From: Prinia subflava
Lineage: Eukaryota > Chordata > Aves > Passeriformes > Cisticolidae
Length of the DNA stretch: 64,000 nt
Assembly: GCF_021018805.1 (NCBI RefSeq)
Contig: NC_086283.1
Coordinates: 15,079,162-15,143,161 of the forward strand
Reading direction: 5' to 3'
In this document: positions 37,044-49,400 of the stretch, one piece after another
How the letters are laid out: each line of letters opens with the position of its first letter
Position numbering within the stretch: the stretch's first letter is position 1
Translations under genes and position numbers: made by a program
The notes under the pieces: generated by a model
The model's input: the letters and a program-made list of their open reading frames with translations, nothing else
Databases searched by the model: none
What the model was told of the DNA's origin: nothing

Positions 37044-37420
37044 AAAGGCACAGCTGCGGGCCAGGCGGGTGAGGGGTGAGAGGCAGCTGGGAGTGAGGAG
37101 AGTCCGCTGAGTGACAGCTGCAAGGGAGATCGGGATTGGCTGGAGGGACTCGTGGCCAGCGCATGAGCAGAACGGTGATTGGCTGGTAGGACACATGGCC
37201 AGCGCATGAGCAGAACGGTGATTGGCTGGTAGGACGCGTGGACAGCAGCTCTGCAGCTAGAACAGCCAATGGACGCCTTCCTTCTGTAAGGTCTGTTAGG
37301 CCTCTGTTTGGTTTCAGTTCTGCCAGGTGATGATTAAAGGTATGAAAAGGGCGCCATGTTTACAATAAAGCGATTTCCTCTGGATGCGTAAGGGGGTCCC
37401 TGTCGCTTTTTTCCCCCATT
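37044..37420 (+). mobile_element. LTR fragment with tandem CCAAT-box repeats
   Basis: This segment is G/C- and CpG-richer than its surroundings and carries promoter-like signals in order. Three ATTGG (inverted CCAAT) boxes lie in a 43-bp tandem repeat (37134-37262), then a forward CCAAT at 37266-37270, a TATA-like TATGAAAA at 37341-37348, and AATAAA at 37364-37369. A poly(A) signal sitting just past the TATA box matches the betaretrovirus-like LTR at 33498. The left limit seems interrupted by the 36375-37039 insertion, and the right limit is not defined; no duplication was found. A host promoter is a less likely alternative. Confidence 0.45.
37134..37262 (+). repeat. 43-bp tandem repeat, about 2.7 copies, with ATTGG boxes
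   Basis: Units start at 37134, 37177 and 37220 with GATTGGCTGG. The first two full units share the 'catgagcagaacggt' end. Each unit carries one inverted CCAAT box, the typical form of duplicated U3 enhancer repeats in retroviral LTRs. Confidence 0.88.
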
Positions 37421-40400
37421 GCTGTGCTCCATCAAACACAGCTACAGTTTGTAAATGTGATTGCATTGCTTTGATTTTTCCTGTTTTAATAGCAATTCAC
37501 CTAAGTGACTCCCGTTCAATGGAGAGGTGTACACAGGTCATGCTTCATTCGACTGGGGTGGTCCAGTTCTATCAACATTCGATTGTTGCAATGAAACCTT
37601 CCACAAATAGGCTGGCCAGAATCTGCAAGATGAAATTGTGATAACAAATGACATTATTTTCGAAAGAGGCCTGACATGCCTGAGTGGCAAGACAGAAGGC
37701 AGCAGAGAGCTGAGGGATAAGGCCTCACAACAGCTCGTGAACCCACAGTGATGTAGCTACCATGCATCTTATTGAAACAATAAATCTGTTTTATATGGAT
37801 CCAAAAAAACCAAGGGATTCAAGGAAATGTTTCTCACAGCTGAGTGGGTACTTCCCAGGACTTGTTGGTTTTATTACCTCATCTGTACCCTTAGCTATGA
37901 GCAAAGTAGTGCTGAAAGCTCCCCGTTTAAAGCAAGCCATAGCAAACAGAGATTTACCATCTCTCCAAAGCTTGTTTAAATTTACTGTGGGCACAAGCTC
38001 AACAAAAGCTTATAAAAGAGGTACCTGTGGCTTCCAAATTAAGCCCATTTTCTCTAATTAGCCTCCTTCTTTACGTTCTTCCTTTTTCCTCTACTCTTAA
38101 AACAGGGGAAAAAAAAGCAATGGCAATACTGTGAAGGCCATAAAATCCATGTGCTTGTACTGAGCAGGGACTTGACATGTTGGAATTTTGCTGGAAAAGA
38201 AATACAAACTTCAGCTGCAAAATGGACATGGGAAATTAAGCCTTCTGGTTGACTTGGACATGGTTGTGAGAAACCTTACCCATTTGACTTACATTAATTT
38301 CCACCTGGTTATATTCTGAAGGAGTTTTTCTCCTCCTTGGAAGTTAATTCCCAGCATAACTCTTCATTGTTTACAAGCCAGTTTCTTTTACCTCCTCCTC
38401 CTGACAGAGCAGAACCTCATTTCATCCTTTAATCTGATGACAGTCTTACTGAAAGTGACAGGCACAGAAGTAGTTTATGGCAAATGCTGTCCTTGCTGTT
38501 AGGTTATCATTGCAAAGAGCAGGGACAGGTAATTTGTTTGTTAATGTTAAGCAACTGCAAATAAAAGACTTCTACTAGAACCATTCGATAACAGAGGAGC
38601 TCTAATAATTTTAATAGTAGACTAAGAGGAGTGAATGACTCTAATAATTAGAAATAGTTACAGAGCAAAGAACATGGTTCACGCAGCCTGTGCTGGGCTC
38701 AGAATTAAATCTTGACTCTCCACTGAAGCTCAGTTCATCTAGCCCTGCTTTAAGCTGTCTCTACAGCACTGGGAGACTGTGTATAGAGAGTGCAAAGTGA
38801 AAATCCTCAGTTATCTTTGGGTCCCTGTTTGGATTCTTCAGGACTAAGAGCAGCTCATCTTTCCCACCTCTTTCACAGAGGCAAAGAATACCTGCTGCCA
38901 CTTCCCTAGGGACCACGAAGCACAAACTGGGCAATCCATAGCCTGTGCCAAGCAGCAGAACTATCCCATCCTTTATTTTCATCAACTTGAAATTTCAACC
39001 TGTTCTCCTGGAAGACAATGATATTCAGGGATCAGAGAAATCAGAGGGTGGGGTGAAGCAATTCCCTCTAAGACATCGACATTCAAAGCCAAGGAGTTTG
39101 TAGTCTCTAAATCCAGATTAAAGGGCCTAATAAAAAGTGCTTCAGATTTGAACAGCAGCCCAGGCATTGCACTAGGAATCATTCCTGTGTTTTATTTAGC
39201 CAAGCAAGAGGCATGCTCCCCTGGTGAAGTATGCCAATGCCTTAGACAGATCTTGCTCCTAAGTAAGCATCTCACAGACAAAGTTTCTCTTCATCCTCCT
39301 GGCTGGCAGATTAAGTTATGCTTATATGAAAAATTCCTTTGTTTTGAGTGTGCGCTGTTGTTTGCTTCAAAAGAAGAGTGAGCATGGCCATGGCACCCGG
39401 ACCTATTAGCACATCAATTCTTGGCAGCAGTTCTGCTGTCTGGAGAGGTTAGAGCATTTCCCTCCTTCTCCCCACTGGGGCAATACTGCAGCTAAACACA
39501 GTGTGAGTAGCCACCCTTTGCTGACCGTATTGCCTTTGGCTGAAGCAGGATGGAAGGTAGAGTGATGTCCAGGTGGGAGAGGCAGTAAACAGGGCAGTCT
39601 GGCATCTCATTATGCAGCACCTCTTAGCCAGCCAACAGTCATTTGTATCCACAAAGCAGTGAAAAAGCATCATGTTTTCAGTCTCCTGATCTGACTTAAT
39701 TGCAGGAGGGGAAAAATAAGTTCTACCAGAAGGACAGGTAGCTGAATCACTCACAGCTTACAGCATGCAGGGATGAGCCTGGATAAGCAGAGAGGCTCTT
39801 TCTGCTTCTAAGTACACATTGATCTATTCACTGTGTGCTGAAAAATTTCAGGCTTTTATTCTATACCAACAAACCATGCTGTCATTTAGGTTGTAGCAGA
39901 TATTTATCCCCTTCCTGTCTCTCCTCAGAGACATGAATAGTGTTATGAACACAAAGGAAATACATGTGAAAAATAAAGTCTCGCAATCAGTGGAGCCCAA
40001 GCTGAAATAAACTTAACAGAGCAGGCCTGGAAAATCTTCAGTTCTCCATAAAGATATCATATAGAGGCAACATGCATATAACACAATACTTATTAAAAAA
40101 ATCTGTTTGTTTGTTTTAGCAAAATAGAGTTGTTATCAAATTGCTTTGGAATGTTTACACTGCATATGAAGTTTTTCTCTCTTTATTTGTTGTTTGCAAA
40201 ATATGGTCATCTTTTATCTTCACACAGAGATCTTGATGTTTTACCTTTATCCAAAGTTAACAGCACTAACCCAAAAATTAATTCAGTGAAGCTGCTTAAC
40301 AGAACAATAGCAATAAATTCCTTCAAAATAGCTGGAGAAATTAAGGACTATTAAGACATGGAAATGATGAATCAGACAGGGTTTTAAGTGATCATCTAGT

Positions 40401-43400
40401 AGTTGCTAAGCCTAATTTAAATACAGGAAGAATATCACATTTCATCAGCTTCCATCTTCAGATTTAAGAGCTTCTCAAGCCCTCATTTATACCTGAAGTG
40501 TCACTGGCACATATATTAAAGCCGACAAAATCCATTTACTGCAGCAAGCTGTTTGAGTTCATCTCCTTATTTTCTCCAATCATGTTAATTTTCCTTTAGT
40601 GTTCTTTGTTTATAAGAAAAGAAACAAACAAGCACTTTGCGTTTATTAGTCTGAAGTTCTTCCACAAACATTTATGTGTGTTTAGGAGCTGCACTTGTGA
40701 GCACTGCTGGCATTCATTCCAACTGTTGTGTAAAATCCCTAGCATCTCTGATCGTCTGGACACTGCTCCTCCCAATCTCACAAAAAACCCAAACCAATCA
40801 CCAGCCTTACAAAACAACCTGCCCCCAATAAACACTTTTCCTTAAAGGGTGATCAAAGTCTTATGAAGCCTGCAGCCATCTGATGTATAAACAGAAAATT
40901 AAATGAGAGCTTTGTCTGAGGCTCCTAGGCATTACTGTTCAAGTCATGCATCGTTTCTCATCCCCCCTCAGCCATGGGAAGAAACTCGGGAGAAGACAAC
41001 CCACATGTTTTCCAGCATCCTCATTACAATCCTGATTTTTTTTTCCTAAGAAACGTGGAACTTTTTTTGCTCTTGTTCTGCTCTGGGGAACAGAGATGGC
41101 AGCAACCTTATTCTTGATTCTTTGGTATCTAGCAAAGCACATACTCCAAAGAAAGCTCAGCACTATTTTCCTGCCCCTGCTTGGGCCCCAGGTCCCATGA
41201 AACCAATACCCTAACACATATGCCACCTCACTTTACATGTGTGGGAGTCTCACCAGTTGGGAAATATGTTCTTGGGGAAGGATGGAGGGCAGTCAGACAT
41301 AGAAAGAAATGTCATAGCAGCCTCATATCCTCAACACATAGGGGAAAGACTACAACACATTAGGGAAAGATTATTTTCCCCCAATATAGGCAGAGCCCTC
41401 CAAATTAATTTACTTTTCAGAGAATCAGTCAGAGGGGTCAGACCAGCCCATCCCAACAGAATATGAAGTAAAACAAGGCAACTTTTTAAACAGTGTCCTT
41501 TCATCATTGTATCTTAATCCGCTTGCCAGAAAAAGCAGAGCACCTTACAACAGCTGAAATACTGGGCTGTGTCCCTCACTGTTGTTCATTAGCTGCCCTC
41601 TGTTGATTTAAGCTGCTGTCATCTGCTCCATCCAGTTGTATCTTCAGTGCTGTTAAGACCACACTCCTGGTAAAAAGCTTCAGAAGTTCCCTGTGGTAGC
41701 ACAACCGTTTCTCATCCAGATATCCTATCTGCAGGTATAAATCCCAATGTTTCTGCAGCAGCACCCCACAGCCATCCCTGGCATCCCAGTACTCCTCCAG
41801 TCCCTTTGCAAGAGTCTGTTTTCTTTCTTTTGCTCCTTTTTCCCTGTCGTCTTTGCCCAAACTCTCCTGTCTCTTGAAGGGAGCCCTGCTCATGTCTCCT
41901 CTGTCTTTCTTTGCCTTTTCTTCCTTGGGAAGTCAGCAATCAGGTGAACTTGAAAATGGTTCATTGCTGGAATTTTTCACCATCAAAGATCTGTAAAGTA
42001 TGTTAAATCTTTTCTTTTAATTTAACTCCTGGTGGTTGTGAATGTGAATGAAAGCCTACAAGGGACCTGAACAGTAGGCATCTCAGCCATACCATACCAG
42101 CTGCACCTCATACCATGCATTGCTTTGACAGAGACTAACTCTAAAACTTTATGCTACGTCCTGTGTTGTCTTATTTATACCTATGGCTATGGCTTAAAGT
42201 ACTGCTGCATTCTCACCTTTTCTATCACCTCCACATGTTGCCTCCATAAAAACCTTGGTTCTCCAGAATGTTCATTTCTGTCTCAAACCTGAGCTTGCCC
42301 CTTCTCACATCACAAGCCTTGCTGAGATCTCTCTCACTGTCAGACCACATGTGTGAGAACAGTTTGCTTGCAAAAATGATGCTGCTAGGGGACAGTTCAT
42401 CTTACTCGCAAGGTGAACGAAAAATGAAACAAAAAATCTTATCAAAACACACTGAACAAAGGGATCTTTTTGCCCCTTAACTCCTATTCTTTTTTTTTCC
42501 CCCAGCAGTTTCCTCCTTCCTTTACTTTTTTTCTTCTTTTTCCGCCTCTGCATATCTCAGGGCTCTTCTCCACCTGCTGTCTCCAAAACCTGTTATGCTC
42601 AGGTCACATGTAGATCTATCTACATGTCTGAAGATAAGCACCAATAGAAGTGCTCATAAAATCAGCACCCTGATGAGATGAGATCATTTCACACATGCTG
42701 TTTGTTTCCTGTTATACTAGGGAATTTACTGTGGCTGCTGGCCACTATAAATACTGAACCATCAAGACAGCTTTTTCATATATTTCACTGCAATAGTCAT
42801 TGCTGCATTTTTGTCCTAGAAGTAATTTGATTTGTTGTAATTGATTTGGGTGGGTTTTCATTCTTAATTAACTGCTGTTATGATGCAATGATACAATCCT
42901 TGTTCACAAACCAGAGGCCAGAAATGAAATTCAGAACAGGATAATAACAAGAGAATGGAGGAGATCTTTACCTGCCAGGAAGGTGAAGCAGTGGGCTGAG
43001 GAGCCAATTAGCCATGGTGTTGATTGGTGTGCTCTCATTAGTGGTGTGAGGGGACAAGCTCAATCTTCTCAGGCTTGTGGCCAGCACCCTGCAAAATTAA
43101 TTTCTTTGTCTTAGTAAAAAGGACATATATCAATAAGAGCTCCCTACTGCTATTTTGGCAGACCCTGCCTTTTTCTGGTGATTGGGCAAATCTGCCCATC
43201 AGTAGGTCATGTAGTGGAAAGCTGAGGCCATGGAACCTTACAAACACACATTCACTGCCACCTCTGCAAAATCTTCACTTCCAGTCAGAATCCCTGGCTG
43301 CTGATGGACATGTGCAAGGCAGAAGCATTTCCCACCATCGGTCTGTCAGTCAAGCCAGTGCACTTATCTTTGTTATCTGAAATTTATGCTGTTATATCTC

Positions 43401-46400
43401 TGCTCTTTTTTTGTTGTTGTTTGGGTTTTTTTCATAAGATTATTAGGACTGCTTAAAATTTCTTAGCTGGAACACTTTTCAGTTTCTAACCTCAATTTCG
43501 GGTGTGGACTGAAACCAGGAGTCACACAAATTCTTCCAGAATACATTAATCGTGAGTGTTATTTCAGAGATGCCTTTTGAAAAGATTGTTGTACAAGTCA
43601 GAACATTCTGTAAGCTCAGACTTGAGATGAAAAGACTTTATTGGCAGCACTCGAAAATTCTCCACTGCTTTTGCAATGCTGTTGCAGCTGCTATTGTATT
43701 GATACAAAGTGTGTTCTCTTGGTCTTCTGGTATTTCTATTTCAAGCAGATAATAGTAAATGCAAAAACACCTGTGTATATCACTTGAGGAACTAAACTAG
43801 GTATTATTGATCACAAACATCACCCAGTTCCCCTTTCTTTTTTTCTCCCCGTGGAGAAACCAGTCAGTGAAAACTAGGTGTTTTAATCAAACCAGAAAAG
43901 GTGTGCATTTGGCAATGATTTTTGTATGTTTTTTGACACCCTATGGTTCAAATGCTTTTGGTTGTCATTCTTTTCTGCAGAAAACGCTCTAAGCTAGTTT
44001 TTATGATGCACCATGGTCAAGAAGTTTATGATGCCACTGACCTCCCTCCCTGCTCAGGAGTCAAAAGTGGCTACAAAGATCAAGCCAGGTAGTTTGTGTA
44101 TCTGACTTTTCCTGTTAAGCCCAGAATTGCAGTTTATGTAAGTTGAAAGAGAAGTATTTATAAATTAATTTCTTTGTGGATTTAAGCCACAATATTTTTG
44201 TTTTCCAGTAGAACATTCTAATACACTGTTTTCCACGGGGGAAAAAAATAATCTTGCTGAAAAAAACCCCACAATACTTTTATAATCAGTCCTAATAACT
44301 AGCTCTGGGCACCATCTTCCTTTGTCTAGAATGAACAATATTATGGTAGTTCTTTTTCCTCTCATTTCAAACAGATAAGCTAAGCTGAGCCAAGAGAATG
44401 GTAAATTTTCCACAAATCACAGCCTCCAGGACATTATTTTTTTATATATATTCTATGGGGTTGTTCAGGTGAGGAGTAGACAGTTGTCCTCATCTGAAAT
44501 ACTGATGGACTTACAAAGAAGAAGAAGTAACATTAACAAACTATTCTAGCCATGTGTTGTAAAGAGCATAAATTATGCTTTCCTCTTGGAACAGTATCTC
44601 TTCTGATCTTGGGTTTCAAAATGTGGCATGTTTGTGAAGGAATCCCAGAATAAATAAATGCAGACACTTTTGCCCTGATTTGTGCCCAAAGAAATTCTGT
44701 TTAATTAAGAGGAAACCCTTGTATCTTCAATGAGAAGCTGATCCTCTCTTCTTACTTCCTTTTGCTACTCTGATTCCTTAATAACAGATGGCCACACAGG
44801 TGTTAATAATATTCCCAGCATGCCCAATGGCAATACTGAGGAGATCTATATGCTGCTATTTACATTAATTGCCAACATTGCCCCGATGGACAAGCTATTA
44901 TCCTCCTAAGTTTTAGTTGTCTCTGGCTGAATACTTATCTTTATCCAACCACTAAAGTCAAGGTCCTACTCTATTGTTTTCTCCCACAGAGAGTGATTTG
45001 TTTGATAATGTGGTTTCAAACACAATCTATTCCTAAATTATCCTATCCATTTCATTAATTCTTTTCCATTATCCTGAAACTCCAAAAGACTAGGTAAAAA
45101 AATTAGGTGCCAAATTCACTGTAAGTTTAGGAATTCAGACTGACACCTCTAAATCCTTTTGATGAGATTTTGTGATGTCATTTTGTCTTTCCAATTAACT
45201 TGGAGTGGTGTACTGGTGATAAAAAGATTTGGTCAGTATTTGTCTTCCAGATAGTGAGTAAATACAAGTCTCTCTACTTCGTCTACATTTAGTCTTTGTT
45301 GCAGATGTGATGAATATTTTTTATTTGATAAAGGTCATGCTTACTTTCTTTCCATGCCACAAAGACACATTCCGTATGTGTGGAAAGTGTCATAACTGAA
45401 GAAAAAATAAAATAGTCTGGAACAGGGACTAGTCAAAAATGCTCTTGGGGAAAGCAGTTACATTTATATTATCAGGACAGGTAAGTCTTTTAAAGCTGTG
45501 ATACTGTCATAGCAATTCAAAGCTAAGCCACTTTATAAATATTAAATTCCTAAGGAAATAGAAATTCATGGTGTACTAGTTTCAGAATGTTACTTCCACC
45601 TGTCACTTAGATCCTGAGTGTATGGTCTCTGAACAGCAAAGGACTTTTCCAATATTAAGATGTAGGTGTCAGGTATTTTGTTGTAGCTGTGTTTAAGAAG
45701 ATCATTTTTTTTCTTGTTCTGCTTTTCTCCTGAAGGATATGTAAGCTGCTTTCCTCTCAGGAACATCCTCTGCTCACAAAAAGTGATCTGTGGCCCTGTT
45801 CTGCTGTTGCATATCTCTATTAACATCTAACATCCAAGTATTAGCAAACATTAGCAAAAAACCCTCTCCTGGTTATTCAAGGAACAGCTGTTTGAGCCCA
45901 ATGCTCTTTGTTGACCAGTGCTCAAGGCCAAAAAGCAAGCCCATTTTGTTTGGCTAGCATAATAGTGAGCAGGCTGGAGCAGGGATCCTGCAACACTGCA
46001 CCCTTGGCCCTGTTCACTAGACTTTGCTCAGGACAAGCCATTACAGAACAGGCAGAAAGGCTGGCAAAATTGCAACTTGAGATCTCTGCAAAAATACCTA
46101 TGGCACCATCCCAGAAACAGATTTGTATAGAAATATCCTTTAGTTGTCATATGGGTAGAGTTACTCGTAAGGGGACCTCTGACTTGCCTGACCAGCATGT
46201 GAGCACCTGTCTGAAGGACAGCTCTTAAAAGCCTCATACAACTCCTGTCTTTCACTAATGCAGCCCCCAGGTGCACTTAGCTTGTCCCTTTCACATATTT
46301 ACCCTGAAAGTCTTAGTCTATTTATCTATGTAGTGCTAAGTGAAACTCCTTGTTATTGCCTTAAAAGCTGTGAAAAAATGCCTTACTACTTCTTGTCTGG

Positions 46401-49400
46401 GGTGAGAGTCTTTCTCAACTTTCAGGAAACATCTTGCAGACAGCCAAGGAGAGATCTGTGTGCTCAACATCTTGTAATATCTTGAAATCTTTGCCTTGAA
46501 CCCACAGCTTTCTCAAGAGCAGGGTCACTGTACTGAAACAGAAGAGAGCAAAGCCCCAAGCTATCAAGCAGAATACAAGCAGATTAGGAAGAAATTAAAT
46601 TCATCAATACAGTGCCCTCTTGGTCAAAAGTTCACTAAGAGAGAAGGGAGCTGTACAATGCACCCATCTCCTTTTAATTGGCTTGAAGCTGCTTCTTACC
46701 ATGCTCAAGCAGATGTGGTGTCAGTGGAAGCCATGCTAAGGCAGAAACTTTTAATTATTTTGAAATAGCCTGCTTCATCTTGAGAAGCTGTGGTTAGAAC
46801 TTGACAAGGAGAAAGAAAAAACAACAAAAAAAGTGAGAATAGGTTAATATTTTCTGGAGTAAATCTCTGCATTTACTTCTAAAACTTTTGTGTCCAGCAT
46901 TTATTAGTGCAAAGGTAAGTTGTTCAGCAGCCCATAAGAATAAATAAAAATGCTGTAGACATTTCAGAAACCATGCATATTCGTGGTTGAATCATTGTGT
47001 GATTACATGGGATTTATTTATGTTCTTAACTCAAAAAATCGTCTCTGTCAAGAGGGAACAAAATAAGCAACATAGAGCTTATAACAAACCACCAAACAAC
47101 TGGCTGTGGGTTGGATATTTGAACCATTAGTTATAAGGCAAAAGTTAGACTGAAATATTGTCACATATATATGACAACTATTATTCTTGAGCAGATGTAA
47201 TCTCTCCTAGATAAATGATGGACAAACAAACAGTAGCTAAGGCGATTAAACTTGATGCTCACCAGAGTAGGTCTGCAGTGGATAACATAGGTAAAATAAT
47301 TTTCATACCAGTAGTATGTGGGGAAGCAGAGAGGGACATGCACTTTTGCTGAGGTGCAATTGCTGTTCTCTGAGCCTCCCTTTCCCTCCGAAAAGGGCTG
47401 TGCATGATCAGTGAGGGGTTGCTACCACAGGGCAAAGTTGTATTGGCACTCTGTGGCAGGGAGAGTCCAGAAGACACTAAAGTAACTGAAAGAAAAAAAA
47501 ATGAAGACACAGAAAAGAACTTTGCAGTTCTTCTTGCAATGAGGAGGTAATAAAAAGCTGCTGGTCAAAGAGAAAACCTTCTGCAAGAACATCCTATACA
47601 AGGCAGAAATGTTTTTATAAACTTTGTTCATTGAATTTTCACTTTTAAAGTGCAATGCTTGTAGATCCACATCTAACAAAGGCTAAAAGCTGAAAATAAA
47701 ATTCCCAGAATGTGCCTGGAATCCGTTCCTTTAAACCCACGGTTGTGGAAGACCCATCTGAGAGATGAGACCATTGTGGAATGGATCATAGGCCCATGAT
47801 ATGTTCACATGGAAAGTATGAAACTTTGCTACAGATACTCCATGTAATGATAAACATCTGTACATCTTAGTGTGGACTCTAACATATAGATGAATGTAGA
47901 GTTAATAAGTGTTAAAAAGCAAAACCAACTTTCACTCTACTATGCTGTTAAAAGTTCTTTCACATGCTGATTTTGCATTTCTCTCAAATATTTTATCAAC
48001 CAAACCTTCATGGCGCTGTGAAATTAGGCCACAACTGATACCCTCTAGTAAAACACAGCTCCAAGTCCTATATTGTTCTGGTACCTATAAGCAATAGACT
48101 ATAAAAAAAGTGTTTACTGTTAGCATAACTTAACCTCCCACTAATGCTTCAGGACTTTCATATCCTTGAGTTCAAAAAGAAATTGAGACTAGCCTAGTGA
48201 ACAGATCACAACCTACCTTTGTTTTCAGTCTTATGAAACAAGAGTGAGATCAGAGGAAATACTTATTGCTAATCAAATATTGATGTATTAAAGAAAAAAA
48301 AAATCTGGCCAATTAGGATGTTTTGTCATGTTTTTGCAGGGCTCCTCTTGGTACCTGTGCCTGCTGGGATTTAGTTTAGCACATCAAAGTGTCCATCAGG
48401 ATCAGCATTTTTTCATAGTGCTAACAGGATCAGTTGGACACTAACTCCCCTTCGGTGCACATGTGTGGAGCATCCTAGAAAAAGAGTTGTGATCTAAAAA
48501 AGAAAAAAATTGTTCTGGAAGGGGAAATGAGAGAGAAAAAATAGGAAATGTTTCTGATGGCTAGAAAGTAACCTGACAAAATTAATGACCACTTGCTACA
48601 AAGTCTCCATAGATTCTTTCACATGACGAATACCCTCTTTTTACAGCTCAGAAGTTACCTAACGCGATGTAGCCCTTTGTCCTTTCAGAGAAGTCTCGTA
48701 TCTGCAACCATCCCCACAACAGATACCTTCAGGCAAGCCCTCCTGGCTCTGCAGACCATCTTGTCTGTCCAGAAGGAGGAGAAGGTGCTCTCCTCCCCAC
48801 AGGCTCATCCTGCTGACACAACATGAACTTGCCAGCTGTGCTGAGGCACCTGATGGGTCTTGGATGGTCTCAAGGTACATCCAGTGATGCCCAAGCCCAG
48901 ACTCGTAGCTCACATATCTGTTCTGAGCACAAACATCCTTTCAAAGAGAACCCTGGGGTGTGGGGGAGGCTGGGCCAAGAGCAGCCCTTGCCTAATGTGT
49001 CAGGTGCAGGATGTACTTAAGCATTTACAGAATTAGGGTACTGTTTCCCACTAAATAGGCTCATAACCATCCTGAAAACTTAACTGCTCGATGCTATAAA
49101 TAACTGGTTTCCCTTTTCCCCTGTGACTAATACTGCATTTCTTTAAGCTTCTCAGTTTAAAATAAGACAAAAACAATGCTCTCAAAGGTGCCAAACTGTA
49201 CATAAGACAAAGGCATGTGCAAGAGTGCAAGATATTCCTGAAAGTCTGACAGACTTACACAATGTTTTCCTTAGTTTAATAATAAATAATCCTAACACTC
49301 AAAGCACACGTATTACATTAACAAGCACTGTATGACACACAAAAAAAACTTGCTCAATTTTTTTGGCTGCTGAGACTTAGTTACACAAACTACTTGCCAG

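Noticed and set aside
37044..37420. Host CpG-island promoter
   Set aside because: The tandem CCAAT repeats followed at once by a TATA-like box and AATAAA fit an LTR better than a host promoter, and no exon follows.
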